Assembly: GCA_048268105.1 (NCBI GenBank)
Contig: JBLWWH010000012.1
Location: 5,948 to 69,947 of the forward strand
DNA from: Profundicola sp048268105
GTDB lineage: Bacteria > Bacteroidota > Bacteroidia > Flavobacteriales > Weeksellaceae
Direction: 5' to 3'
DNA length: 64,000 nucleotides
Shown here: positions 51,463-60,605 of the stretch, piece after piece
Layout of the letters: the number at the start of each line of letters is the position of its first letter
Position numbering within the stretch: position 1 is the first letter of the stretch
Made by a program: the position numbers and the translations under genes
Notes under the pieces: generated by a model
Databases searched by the model: none
What the model saw: only the letters and a program-made list of their open reading frames with translations
Told to the model about the DNA's origin: nothing

Positions 51463-52368
51463 ATGAAAAATTGGATCAGTGCCGCAAGGCTAAGGACGCT
51501 CCCGCTATCTATTAGCGGAATTTTTTTGGGAAGCTTATTGGCCGCATATCAAGGTCAATTTGATGGGCTACTTTTTGCTATGGCTTGTGTAACTACGCTA
51601 CTGTTGCAAGTTTTATCTAATTATGCCAATGATTATGGTGATGGTATAAAAGGTACAGACAAAGACCGTACTGGAGAAAAGAGAGCCGTTGCTTCGGGCG
51701 ATATCAGTGCCGAATCCATGAAAAGAGCAGTCAAAATAATGGCTGTTTTGTCTGGGGTTTCAGCCTTCGCTTTAATTGCATTGGCTTATTTGCCAAATTA
51801 TATTGAATTATTTGTCACCTATGTTGTGCTAGGTATAGCATCGGTATGGGCAGCGATTTCCTATACAGTTGGAGATAAAGCTTATGGTTATAGAGCTTTA
51901 GGTGATGCATTTGTATTTATTTTCTTCGGTTTGATTTCGGTAATAGGTACCTATATGCTGTACACAAAATCTTTTGATGCTACATTACTTTTACCAGCAG
52001 CAGCCATTGGTCTATTGAGCACAGCGGTTTTAAACTTGAATAATATGCGCGATATTCCGCAGGACAAAAGAGCTAATAAAAATACAGTTGCTGTAATATT
52101 AGGCTTATTTTATGCCAAATATTATCATGCATTTCTAATGTTTACTCCTTTTATCTTAGCCTTAATATATATTCTTCAACAGCCTGTTATTAAATGGTTT
52201 CAGTTTACTTATTTAATCTTGTTATTACCAGCGATTTTGTTGATGATAAAAGTTGGAAATACCCAAGAATATAAAGACTTAGACCCAGAGTTAAAGAAAA
52301 TGGCACTTTTAGCTTTAGCTTTTGCTCTAATTTTTGGTTTTGGAATGCTGATGACAACAGCTGTTTAA
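51463..52368 (+). CDS. menA: 1,4-dihydroxy-2-naphthoate polyprenyltransferase MenA
   Basis: Membrane prenyltransferase that attaches a polyprenyl chain to DHNA in menaquinone synthesis. Starting at ATG 51463, the 301-residue protein (MKNWISAARLRTLP) has the Asp-rich prenyl-diphosphate site NYANDYGDGIKGTDKDR (about 49-65), the second loop NNMRDIPQDK (about 188) and seven to eight membrane segments. The longer upstream frame from 51337 runs inside the preceding gene and is rejected. With menF/thioesterase it indicates menaquinone-based respiration. Confidence 0.93.
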   Translation: MKNWISAARLRTLPLSISGIFLGSLLAAYQGQFDGLLFAMACVTTLLLQVLSNYANDYGDGIKGTDKDRTGEKRAVASGDISAESMKRAVKIMAVLSGVSAFALIALAYLPNYIELFVTYVVLGIASVWAAISYTVGDKAYGYRALGDAFVFIFFGLISVIGTYMLYTKSFDATLLLPAAAIGLLSTAVLNLNNMRDIPQDKRANKNTVAVILGLFYAKYYHAFLMFTPFILALIYILQQPVIKWFQFTYLILLLPAILLMIKVGNTQEYKDLDPELKKMALLALAFALIFGFGMLMTTAV

Positions 52369-52486
52369 TTACCAATAAACTCTTTTAAAATATTATGAAT
52401 CATTTGGAAATTAACTATCTAATATTCTTTTTGTAACTTGTTAAAGTTTTAAGAATAAATGATTCCTAATTACTAAATGCTTTTAT

Positions 52487-52494
52487 TAACTTTG
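52487..52494 (+). promoter_or_regulatory. -7 element (TAACTTTG) of the udk operon
   Basis: TAACTTTG, ending 15 bases before the udk ATG at 52510. Confidence 0.55.
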
Positions 52495-52509
52495 TGAAAA
52501 TCTTTATTT

Positions 52510-53130
52510 ATGCTGATAATTGGAATAGCGGGAGGAACTGGATCTGGGAAAACCACTGTGGTTCACAATATTTTAAAACAATTATCTTCAGATGATGTTA
52601 TCGTGATTTCCCAAGATAATTATTATCATGATAGCAGTCATTTATCTTTTGAGGAGAGGATTCAAATTAATTTTGATCATCCAAGGTCTATTGATTTTGA
52701 ACTTTTAGTAGAAGATTTAAAAAAATTAAGAAAAGGCGAAACTATTGAGCAGCCTGTTTATTCGTTTTTAACGCACACACGAACCGATGAAACACTGGTA
52801 ACTCCACCCAAAAATGTAGTGATTGTAGAAGGTATTTTAGTACTAACAGATGCACAGCTTAGAGAAATGTTTGATTTGAAAATCTATGTTCATGCGGATT
52901 CAGACGAAAGATTGATAAGACGTATCAAGCGAGATATTCAAGATAGAGGTAGAGATTTAGAAGAAGTAATTTCCCGTTATAAAAAGACATTGAAGCCAAT
53001 GCACGAGCAGTTTATTGAGCCTACAAAAAAGTATGCTGATTTGATCATTCCGAATGAGAAAAAGAAGAATGATGTGGCGATTGATGTCATGACAACCGTA
53101 ATCAAAAATCGATTAATTTCAAAAAAATAA
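52510..53130 (+). CDS. udk: Uridine kinase Udk
   Basis: Phosphorylates uridine and cytidine (pyrimidine salvage). The 206-residue length is usual. The Walker A motif GGTGSGKTT (8-16) is followed by ISQDNYYHDSS (34-44), NFDHPRSIDFE, and RLIRRIKRDIQDRGRD in the lid. First gene of an operon; its last base is the first base of the ftsB ATG. Confidence 0.95.
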   Translation: MLIIGIAGGTGSGKTTVVHNILKQLSSDDVIVISQDNYYHDSSHLSFEERIQINFDHPRSIDFELLVEDLKKLRKGETIEQPVYSFLTHTRTDETLVTPPKNVVIVEGILVLTDAQLREMFDLKIYVHADSDERLIRRIKRDIQDRGRDLEEVISRYKKTLKPMHEQFIEPTKKYADLIIPNEKKKNDVAIDVMTTVIKNRLISKK

Positions 53131-53453
53131 TGTCAGAACGAACCACTAAAACGAAATGGTATAATTACGTCCTCAATAAATATTTTATTGTAGGACTAGC
53201 TTTCGCTGTGTGGATGGTTTTTTTTGATCAGAATTCTTATTTACTGCATAAGGATTTAGACGATGATATTGTTAACTTGAGAGAAGAGAGAGCTTATTTT
53301 AAAGCTGAAATTGAAAAAGAACAAAATCATCTCGACCGAATGGAGCAGGATCCAGGAGAGTACGAGCGATTGGCAAGGGAAAAATATCTCATGAAAAAAG
53401 AGAATGAGGATATTTTTGTAATTGAAAAAAAAGATAGTCTAGTGTATGAGTGA
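53130..53453 (+). CDS. ftsB: Cell division protein FtsB/DivIC (septum formation initiator)
   Basis: A 107-residue bitopic protein: short cytoplasmic N-terminus, one transmembrane helix (about 14-30), then a coiled coil (LDDDIVNLREERAYFKAEIEKEQNHLDRME) and the DivIC-like C-terminus YERLAREKYLMKKENEDIFVIEKKDS. It would recruit septal wall synthases with FtsL and FtsQ. Its last eight bases overlap the mutA start. Confidence 0.9.
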   Translation: MSERTTKTKWYNYVLNKYFIVGLAFAVWMVFFDQNSYLLHKDLDDDIVNLREERAYFKAEIEKEQNHLDRMEQDPGEYERLAREKYLMKKENEDIFVIEKKDSLVYE

Positions 53454-54726
53454 TTTATTTAAAAATTTTGAGGCTACAGACGAGCAACAATGGAAAAATC
53501 AGGTACAAGCCGAATTAAAAGGTGCTGATTTCACTAAAACTTTATGTTGGGATACCGCAGAAGGTTTTCAGGTTAAGCCTTTGTATACTTCTAAAGATAA
53601 GGTTCAGGATAATTTTGTGTCTAAGGAAAATACTTGGAAAATCATTTCTACTTTCATTCCAGATGTGAACATTTCATATGGCAGTGTGGATGGTGTATTT
53701 TTAAATGCTAACCAAACAGATGCTTTTCATGCAAGTGCCAACGAAATGCTTATGGTAGATTACAGCAATACAAAGCCTGAGACGGAAGCCCTGAATACTA
53801 ACACATATATTAACTGGGATTTCTTAGGCGATTTAGCACAATTTGGTAATTATCCAGACAAATCATTAGAATCAGCTGTTGAGCTTTTGAAAAAAGTAGC
53901 GCAATCGAATTATAAAAATAAAGTATCCATTGATATTTCTAGCTATCAAAATGCCGGAGCAAATCATGCAGAGCAATTAGCGCTCATGTTGTTGGTGGGG
54001 CAAGAATATATTCATTTGGCGGAAGATAAAGAGGTTTTATCTCAGGTATTGGTGAAGACAGCAGTAGGAAGTAATTTCTTTTTCGAAATTGCTAAACTAC
54101 GCGCATTGAGAATTCTTTGGGCTAACTTGGCCAAAGCGAATGACACAAGTTCGGATTTGAAAGTTTTAGTTGAATCTTCCATTAGAAACAAATCTGTTTT
54201 AGATAGATATAACAATATTATTAGAACGACCTATGAAGCTGCTGCTGGTATAATGGCTGGAGCTGATTTTGTAATGGTTCATCCCTATGATGAGCTATTT
54301 GTTGAACAAAAGGATTTAGCCGTTGAGTTAGGTTTTAAGCAACAATTTATTTTAAGAGAAGAGTCTTTCTTCAATCATTATATCGATCCATTAAAAGGTG
54401 CTTTTTATCTAGAATCATTAACCCATCAATTAGCTGAAAAAGCTTGGGAAATCTTTAAAAGATTGGAGTCTGAAGGAGGTTTTATTATGGGGCTTAAGAA
54501 GGCTAAAATTCAGAAGATGATTAGTTCATCGGCTAAGAAAGAGCAAGATAAATTCGATAGCCAAGAAATTAGTCTTATTGGAGTGAATAAATTCCCTAAG
54601 AAAGACGAAGATTTTATGAAATATACGCTCAAGCCTAAGTATCAGGGGACGGGCAAAACATTATTTCCAACTATAACTTTAAAAAGACTAGCAGAAGGAG
54701 CTGAAAAAGAATATGATAAAACTTAA
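53446..54726 (+). CDS. mutA: Methylmalonyl-CoA mutase small (alpha) subunit MutA-like
   Basis: A 426-residue protein of the methylmalonyl-CoA mutase small-subunit family, which pairs with the cobalamin-binding large subunit for succinyl-CoA/methylmalonyl-CoA interconversion. Family features: KNQVQAELKGADFTKTLCWDTAEGFQVKPLYT (about 17-48) and the TIM-barrel region with IDPLKGAFYLESLTHQLAEKAW. No cobalamin-binding domain (DxHxxG) is present, as expected for the alpha chain. The large subunit gene does not follow: the next gene is an AI-2E family transporter overlapping by 14 bases. Confidence 0.85.
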   Translation: MSDLFKNFEATDEQQWKNQVQAELKGADFTKTLCWDTAEGFQVKPLYTSKDKVQDNFVSKENTWKIISTFIPDVNISYGSVDGVFLNANQTDAFHASANEMLMVDYSNTKPETEALNTNTYINWDFLGDLAQFGNYPDKSLESAVELLKKVAQSNYKNKVSIDISSYQNAGANHAEQLALMLLVGQEYIHLAEDKEVLSQVLVKTAVGSNFFFEIAKLRALRILWANLAKANDTSSDLKVLVESSIRNKSVLDRYNNIIRTTYEAAAGIMAGADFVMVHPYDELFVEQKDLAVELGFKQQFILREESFFNHYIDPLKGAFYLESLTHQLAEKAWEIFKRLESEGGFIMGLKKAKIQKMISSSAKKEQDKFDSQEISLIGVNKFPKKDEDFMKYTLKPKYQGTGKTLFPTITLKRLAEGAEKEYDKT

Positions 54727-55831
54727 CGAAAACTCTCGAAGCATTGCTGAAGGTATCATCATAGCTATTATAGCCTTGTGTGTCTTTGCTTTGTTTTTAT
54801 GGTTAATTTTTACAATTCGTGTAGTTTTTGTTTATATAATTTTAGCGGCTGTCATCGCCTTGATGGGAAGACCCTTTATGTTTCTTCTCCATCGAAAATT
54901 AGGCCTTGGATCTACCTTTAGTGCGGCCATTACAATTCTTATTTTTATCGTTTTATTATCGGTCTCGCTCTACTATTTTGTGCCTTTATTGCTACAACAA
55001 GCCGAGACTATAACGAGTATGGACACCACCGAAATTCAAGCGGTGATCATGGATCAACTGAATGCATTAAACGCTGGCTTGAAGCGATATAAAATAACAT
55101 TTTTAGATGAATTTCTTAATACTGGACTCGAAAAAACATTCGATTTAAGTATCATAACCAACTGGTTTTCAAATATTGTAAGTATTCTAACCAACTTTTC
55201 GATCGGGAGTTTTTCAGTTTTATTTATATCATTTTTCTTCCTAAAAGAGAGAAACTTATTCAACCGAATGTTGTTGTCGCCTATACCAGACAATGCAACT
55301 CCACGTGTGGCGGGTGTAATCTGTGACATTAAAAATCTGTTATCACGTTATTTTATCGGGCTCACGATGCAGGTAATTATCATGTTTTCTATCTACTATA
55401 CGATTTTACTCGCGATCGGTGGAATAGAGGCAGATAAGGCGTTGATTATAGCTCTGTTGTGTGCCATGTGTAATATTGTGCCGTACATCGGGCCATTTGT
55501 TGGGTTTTTCGTGTTTATCTTATTAAGTATGAGTAATTTGTATTTGCAAGGCTATGTGTTTAATCAACATATTTTACCTAGAATATATTGGATTTCTGGA
55601 GGATATATTGTAGCCCAATTGGTTGATAATTTTGTAAACCAACCATTGATATATTCTAGAAGTGTCAAATCCCATCCCTTAGAGATTTTCCTGATTTTAA
55701 TTATTGGTGGACTTTTGGCAGGTATTGGTGGGATTATTTTAGCAGTGCCCACTTACACGATTTTAAGAGTGATTTTAAAGGAGTTTTTCTCTGAGTTTAA
55801 GTTTGTGCAGAGCATTACCAAAAACATCTAA
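54713..55831 (+). CDS. AI-2E family transporter
   Basis: A 372-residue polytopic membrane protein (eight hydrophobic segments) with the family layout: two N-terminal helix pairs, a periplasmic helical region (about 95-150), then the PIPD and NIVPYIGPFVG (about 250) segments, and a C-terminal glycine-rich helix GGLLAGIGGIILAVPTYT. Members include exporters/antiporters, so the AI-2 name is not evidence for quorum sensing. Translationally coupled to mutA. Confidence 0.9.
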   Translation: MIKLNENSRSIAEGIIIAIIALCVFALFLWLIFTIRVVFVYIILAAVIALMGRPFMFLLHRKLGLGSTFSAAITILIFIVLLSVSLYYFVPLLLQQAETITSMDTTEIQAVIMDQLNALNAGLKRYKITFLDEFLNTGLEKTFDLSIITNWFSNIVSILTNFSIGSFSVLFISFFFLKERNLFNRMLLSPIPDNATPRVAGVICDIKNLLSRYFIGLTMQVIIMFSIYYTILLAIGGIEADKALIIALLCAMCNIVPYIGPFVGFFVFILLSMSNLYLQGYVFNQHILPRIYWISGGYIVAQLVDNFVNQPLIYSRSVKSHPLEIFLILIIGGLLAGIGGIILAVPTYTILRVILKEFFSEFKFVQSITKNI

Positions 55832-55833
55832 TC

Positions 55834-57006
55834 TTGGATATAGATAGGTTAAGAGACAAGGAGGTTCAACAATGGATAGAGCAAAATAGGCATGAAAGTA
55901 TTCATGACCTAGCTTTCAAGAAATCTCCTTTTAACAATATTAGTATGCGGGATTTACTTCAGCAAATTCAAGGTAGAAATATTGTCAAGAAAAAGATACC
56001 TACTTTCAATCAAAAAGGAATTTTATTTCCTCCTAAATTAAACCTAGAGCAAACATCTTCTGAAGCAACAGCTAAACATAAAACAAGTATAGTGGAAGGC
56101 AAGACCGTAATTGATATCACAGGTGGTTTGGGCATTGATTGTATGGCATTTGCCCATAAGTTTGAGAAGGTAACATACATAGAGCAAAACAGAGATTTAC
56201 AAGCGATAGCTGCTTCTAATTTTGAAAGTTTGGGTTTGAATAACATTAGGACCATAGCTACAGATGCTATCGAGTTTCTAAAAGGAACAGATGATTTTTG
56301 GGATGTATTATATGTAGATCCATCGCGCCGAGATGTTGCTAAAAATCGTGTGTTTTTGTTAGAAGATATGACGCCGAATTTATTAGAACATAGGAGTCTT
56401 ATCAGTTCTAAGGCACAACAAATTTTAGTTAAATTATCGCCACTTATCGATATTTCATATTTACTTCAGGTTCTTGATAATGTTTCTGAAATACAGGTGG
56501 TTGCGCTTAAAAATGAAGTGAAGGAAATATTGGTAACATTAAATAATTCATTCTCTTTACCAATCTATATTTCTGCTGTTAACTTAGAGAGTAATCAAAT
56601 TAATTTTAGGTTTAAAGCTGAAGATATAAATCCAATTTCTTGTCCTTTAGGCGCGATGGGTAAATATGTTTACGAACCCAATGCAGCGATTCAAAAATCA
56701 GGTGGAAATGAAATTCTTGGAATGGATTTTAACCTAAAGAAATTACATCAAAATACGCAGCTTTTTACTTCAGATGAACTTCATAAAAACTATCCAGGAC
56801 GTGTTTTTGAAGTAGGTGAGAAAATTAAGAATCCTAAAAAAGAATTGAGAAATCAATCGATAATGGCCCTTCATAGAAACTTTCCTGAGAATTTAGTATC
56901 ATTAAGAAAAAAATATAAATTCACTACAGATGGCTTGTTGCCAGTGCTTTTCACACGAAATTTAGACCAGATTATCATTCAAAGAATGACATTTGTGAAA
57001 CTTTAA
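55834..57006 (+). CDS. SAM-dependent methyltransferase with THUMP-like C-terminus
   Basis: A 390-residue class I methyltransferase. The SAM site is VIDITGGLGIDCMAFAHKF (about 91-109), followed by YIEQNRDLQA and the LYVDPSRRD motif (about 165-173). The C-terminal part with ANAAIQ-like YEPNAAIQKSGG fits the THUMP-like domain seen beside RNA/tRNA methyltransferases. It starts with TTG 55834, three bases after the transporter stop. The substrate is unproven. Confidence 0.82.
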   Translation: MDIDRLRDKEVQQWIEQNRHESIHDLAFKKSPFNNISMRDLLQQIQGRNIVKKKIPTFNQKGILFPPKLNLEQTSSEATAKHKTSIVEGKTVIDITGGLGIDCMAFAHKFEKVTYIEQNRDLQAIAASNFESLGLNNIRTIATDAIEFLKGTDDFWDVLYVDPSRRDVAKNRVFLLEDMTPNLLEHRSLISSKAQQILVKLSPLIDISYLLQVLDNVSEIQVVALKNEVKEILVTLNNSFSLPIYISAVNLESNQINFRFKAEDINPISCPLGAMGKYVYEPNAAIQKSGGNEILGMDFNLKKLHQNTQLFTSDELHKNYPGRVFEVGEKIKNPKKELRNQSIMALHRNFPENLVSLRKKYKFTTDGLLPVLFTRNLDQIIIQRMTFVKL

Positions 57007-57041
57007 CATTTTTTGATTTTCAAATTTTGAATATATGTAGT

Positions 57042-57049
57042 TATATTTG
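57042..57049 (+). promoter_or_regulatory. -7 element (TATATTTG) with no coding gene behind it
   Basis: TATATTTG fits TAnnTTTG, but no ORF follows before the terminator at 57107-57135. It points to a short non-coding transcript. Confidence 0.5.
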
Positions 57050-57052
57050 CTG

Positions 57053-57135
57053 TAATCTTTTTCATAAAGAGTAGTTGAGTTTTCATGGTATTCGAAAGAA
57101 TACCGCAAAAGTCTCCGGGAGCGGAGACTTTTTTT
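57053..57135 (+). ncRNA. Candidate small RNA (about 80 nt)
   Basis: A short unit between the methyltransferase and the convergent M20 peptidase. After the promoter element comes an unstructured 5' stretch, a hairpin GGTATTC-GAAA-GAATACC (57087-57104, GNRA-type tetraloop) and the terminator hairpin AAAAGTCTCC / GGAGACTTTT (57107-57132) with a T run. There is no ORF of useful size. It could instead be a bidirectional terminator with a chance promoter match. Confidence 0.45.
57107..57135. terminator. Terminator, probably bidirectional
   Basis: Ten-bp arms AAAAGTCTCC / GGAGACTTTT with a 6-base loop, T-rich on both sides; it can serve the small RNA or methyltransferase operon and the convergent peptidase gene. 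Confidence 0.88.
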
Positions 57136-57157
57136 ATGCTTAAAAATTGAGGTTTTA

Positions 57158-58321
57158 TTATTGAAGTAAGGACTCGGTTAATGCAACCCAATAAGCAGCA
57201 CCAATGGGCAATAAATTTTGATTGAATTGATATTTTGGGTGATGTAGCATATAACCATCGCCATTTCCTAGCATAACATAATTTCCAGGTTTTTTCTCCA
57301 GCATAAAAGCAAAATCCTCACTTCCCATAAATGCGAATCCTTGGTCTGTAACCTTTTCTTCGCCAAAAGTGTTTTGAGCAATTTCTAGCGCTTTTCTAGT
57401 TTGTGCAGGAGAATTTACCAGGACAGATCCTACAATGCCTTCTTTGATGATATAGGTGCAGCCAAAAGCTTCTGCTTGTGCTTTTGTCATGCTTTTAATT
57501 CTTTTCAGAACCATTTTTCTGTTTTCGCTGTCCATATTTCGGATGCTAAGTTTTAAATAGGCTTTTTGTGGAACTATATTTCCCGCGGTTCCAGCATTGA
57601 AAGCACCAACATTAACAACACATTCTTTCCAAGGAGAAACATTTCGGCTGACAATGGTTTGGAGTGCCATAACGAGCGAAGAGGCACATACAATAGGATC
57701 AATACCCAATTCTGGAATCGCTCCATGACTTCCTTTGCCCTCAATCTCGATTTCCCAATTATCTACTGCCGCCATGGTTTCGCCTTCTCTGAAGATGAAT
57801 TTACCGAACTCACCTGTCGGCATATTATGCAAAGCATACACCTCGTCCATTGGAAACTTATCAAACAGTCCATCCTGAATCATGGCTGGAGCACCTTGCA
57901 TGGTTTCTTCGCCAGGTTGAAAGATAAAATGAACTGTTCCATCAAAGTTTTTGGTTTCAGCTAAATATTGGGCAGCGCCTAAAGCCATAGCTGTATGTCC
58001 ATCATGGCCACATAAATGAGCAACACCATCCTTGGTGCTTTTATAGGTTAAATTATTGTCTTCCTGAATGGGTAAAGCATCAAAATCAGCTCTAATTCCA
58101 ATGGCCTTATTGCTCTGCCCAACTTTTAAAGAAGCCACGATGCCATATGTTCCAAAACCTTCTACTACTTCAAACTCACCAAAAGACTTTAGTTTTTCAG
58201 CAATGAATTTAGAAGTATTTTTTTCCTGCATGGATAATTCAGGAGATGTGTGCATTTTTTCTTGCCATTGCTTTAGCTCGGGTAGTCGAGCCTTAAATGT
58301 TTCGATAAGCTTGGTTTTCAT
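57158..58321 (-). CDS. M20 family metallopeptidase/amidohydrolase
   Basis: A 387-residue amidohydrolase of the M20D type (N-acyl amino acid/hippurate hydrolase-like). Metal-binding motifs: GIRADFDALP (about 72-81), HLCGHDGHTAMALGAAQ (about 102-118, His), FIFQPGEETMQGAPAMI (Glu pair) and the late AFMGSEDFAFM. It has no signal peptide, so it is cytoplasmic. It may release amino acids from N-acyl conjugates or act in detoxification. Monocistronic; the terminator lies just beyond its 3' end. Confidence 0.9.
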   Translation of the reverse strand: MKTKLIETFKARLPELKQWQEKMHTSPELSMQEKNTSKFIAEKLKSFGEFEVVEGFGTYGIVASLKVGQSNKAIGIRADFDALPIQEDNNLTYKSTKDGVAHLCGHDGHTAMALGAAQYLAETKNFDGTVHFIFQPGEETMQGAPAMIQDGLFDKFPMDEVYALHNMPTGEFGKFIFREGETMAAVDNWEIEIEGKGSHGAIPELGIDPIVCASSLVMALQTIVSRNVSPWKECVVNVGAFNAGTAGNIVPQKAYLKLSIRNMDSENRKMVLKRIKSMTKAQAEAFGCTYIIKEGIVGSVLVNSPAQTRKALEIAQNTFGEEKVTDQGFAFMGSEDFAFMLEKKPGNYVMLGNGDGYMLHHPKYQFNQNLLPIGAAYWVALTESLLQ

Positions 58322-58438
58322 AGGAATATAATTTTCTTAGCTAAGTTAAGATTATAGTGGGTATGATTAATGACAATATTCAATTTTATATATTTTAATA
58401 AAGATTGATTCTTGAGTTTAAAAGACTGTGAATTCAAA

Positions 58439-59599
58439 TTAAAAAAGCTCTAAAACCTTTTTAGAACCAGCTCCTAATTCGTGTGAAGAATGATTTGTAT
58501 TTAATGTTTTTTCTATAGCACCAATCGTGGCAAGTAAATCATTTTGATTTACGGATCCCATGTGCCCGATTCTAAAATATTTATCTTTCAAATTGGGTAA
58601 AAGGCCTCCAGCTAAAACTATACCTTGTTCATTGATGTTTTTGAGGAATGTCGCAGCATCCATTTGAGCCGGATAAAAAACGGCTGATAAGGTATTTGCT
58701 GCAATTTCATCATGTTTAGAAACCAATTTTAAATCCAAAGCCTTAAGCGCAGAGCGCATTGCTTTTCCAACTCTTTTATGACGTGCAAAACGTTGTTCTA
58801 AGCCTTCTTCTATAATTAATTCCAAACTCTTTTCTAAAGCGATGATAGAGTTTACAGGCGGTGTAGCGAAATAGGATGCCTCTTTGTTTTCATAAGCTTT
58901 CATGATTGGAAGCCAATTAGCCCAATCGGCGTAATAGTTCTGAACTTGATTTTTGCGTTGTTCAAAGCTTTGAATTGCTTTGGGAGAAGCAACTAAAAGA
59001 GCTAAACCCGGAGGAACTCCAATGGCTTTTTGTGATGCAGAAATAACGATATCAAGTCCCCATTCTTCTTGTTTGATTTCTTCTCCTGCAACAGAACAGA
59101 CGGCATCCATTATTGACAAAACTTGATGTTTCTGAGCTAATTCACCAATAGATTTAGCATCGTTCAAGACGGCGGTAGAGGTATCAACATGTGTGAAACA
59201 TAGAAGTTTGTAAGATTTAGATTTCAATTGTTGATCTATGGATTCAAGAGGAACAATATCGCCAGTTGCTGACTCTAAAATATCCACTTTTGCACCATAT
59301 CTTTTTAAAATATCGGCATAACGTAAACCAAAATATCCTGTTGAAATCACCAAAACATTTTCACCTTTCTCTACCAAATCAGCCGCCGCCATTTCCATGG
59401 CAAAAGTCCCTGTTCCGCCTATGATAAATGCTTGACCAGATGGACATTGCCATATCTTTTTCATTCGTTTTAAACTGTTATGAAAAGTAGAAATGAAATC
59501 AGGATTTGTATGGCTTGGCGTAGGAGAGGCCATAGATTGCAGAACTTGGTTTTCAAATTCAATAGGACCAGGGATCATTAATAAACTTCTTGATTTCAT
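58439..59599 (-). CDS. Class V PLP aminotransferase (alanine-glyoxylate/serine-pyruvate type)
   Basis: A 386-residue PLP enzyme. It opens with MIPGPIEFENQVLQSM, the PGP-type substrate region, and has GGTGTFAMEMAA (about 61-72), the cofactor Asp D165 (SIMDAVCS) and the Schiff-base Lys K191 (SASQKAIGVPPGLALL). It would transaminate glyoxylate with alanine or serine, or act as phosphoserine-type transaminase; context does not decide. Confidence 0.88.
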   Translation of the reverse strand: MKSRSLLMIPGPIEFENQVLQSMASPTPSHTNPDFISTFHNSLKRMKKIWQCPSGQAFIIGGTGTFAMEMAAADLVEKGENVLVISTGYFGLRYADILKRYGAKVDILESATGDIVPLESIDQQLKSKSYKLLCFTHVDTSTAVLNDAKSIGELAQKHQVLSIMDAVCSVAGEEIKQEEWGLDIVISASQKAIGVPPGLALLVASPKAIQSFEQRKNQVQNYYADWANWLPIMKAYENKEASYFATPPVNSIIALEKSLELIIEEGLEQRFARHKRVGKAMRSALKALDLKLVSKHDEIAANTLSAVFYPAQMDAATFLKNINEQGIVLAGGLLPNLKDKYFRIGHMGSVNQNDLLATIGAIEKTLNTNHSSHELGAGSKKVLELF

Positions 59600-59801
59600 G
59601 GGTTTAATTTTTAAAATTAAGTGTCTCTAACTGTTAATATTTAGAAGAGTTTGTTGATTCTAATATAATCAAAATAATCAAGAGCTAGAACTTATGATTT
59701 TACATTAAAGAAATACGCACTGCATAATATTTTTAAAGATATTTTTATATCGACCTAATCTAATAATTATGTATTAAACTTATATTGGATGCGGAAAACA
59801 A

Positions 59802-60245
59802 TCAATCAACAACTATTATATTAACTCCATGAAACCTTGTGATTTTATTTAGCTCATGGGTTGGATTGGTTTGGTTATAGGGTTTCAATTTTTCTAAAAT
59901 TAACTCATTTTCATTGCTCCAACCTTTTACTTTATAAACATCTGGAATTAATCCCTCCTCAAGATTTTTGAGGCTATCATTGTTTTCAATTACGGACCAA
60001 AATAAACGTGAATACCCAAAACCTCCATTATCAAATTGATATGTATAATATTTGAATTTTCTATTGGGAGAAATAGAATCCTCAAGTAAAATAATATGGG
60101 GATCATTTAAATTATGTTCTATCCTGAAAGCTTCTTCTAGTTCATTAAGTTTTACATATATAAATGCTCCGAGACCTAATAAAAACAAGAGAGAAATCGA
60201 TAGAATAATTACAAGTGATTTTTTCATTTTAGCAATAGTAGACAA
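59802..60245 (-). CDS. Hypothetical membrane-anchored protein
   Basis: A 147-residue protein with an N-terminal hydrophobic helix (about 10-30, LVIILSISLLFLLGLGAFIYV) that serves as signal or anchor, followed by a soluble domain of about 110 residues with no family I recognise. It resembles small tetherings such as uncharacterised Bacteroidota proteins. Next to it lies the chrA remnant, in a zone of low gene density. Confidence 0.55.
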   Translation of the reverse strand: MSTIAKMKKSLVIILSISLLFLLGLGAFIYVKLNELEEAFRIEHNLNDPHIILLEDSISPNRKFKYYTYQFDNGGFGYSRLFWSVIENNDSLKNLEEGLIPDVYKVKGWSNENELILEKLKPYNQTNPTHELNKITRFHGVNIIVVD

Positions 60246-60277
60246 GAAAATAGTTTAGCGAAAGATTTCTAATTTAG

Positions 60278-60388
60278 TTAGCATTCATATTCCATCATAG
60301 CGATATATACCGCTAGGCCCGCAAAGGCTGTGCTTTCAAGTTGGAAGAATACTTTGGCAAGTTCTTTTAATTCTTTGGTTTGGGGCAT
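60278..60388 (-). pseudogene. N-terminal remnant of a chromate transporter (ChrA)
   Basis: A 36-codon ORF from ATG 60388. Residues 5-36 (KELKELAKVFFQLEST... and ...IAMMEYEC) match the first transmembrane segment of ChrA (pattern LKELAKVFxKLGxxGFGGxAxHIAMMEDE). The next codon is a stop; the remaining ~350 residues of the transporter are absent. It may be a deletion relic rather than a functional small protein. Confidence 0.6.
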
Positions 60389-60605
60389 GGCTATGAATGA
60401 ATAAAGCGAATATCTTAAATATTGATTTTAGATTCTAATAACAAATCTTAGAATTAACTTTTCAATCAAGTCTAAAGATTGAAAATTTCCTTCATAAGAA
60501 TCCCTTTGTGACTTGCCTAGATAACTCTTTTTATTTTAAGTTTAAATTTAGGAAAGTTTGAAATAGATATTTTATAATTTTTGATTATTAATGTAATTAT
60601 ATTAT

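Noticed and set aside
54713..55831. Quorum-sensing role of the AI-2E transporter
   Set aside because: The family name is historical; no luxS or lsr genes are present in the window, and many members are antiporters.
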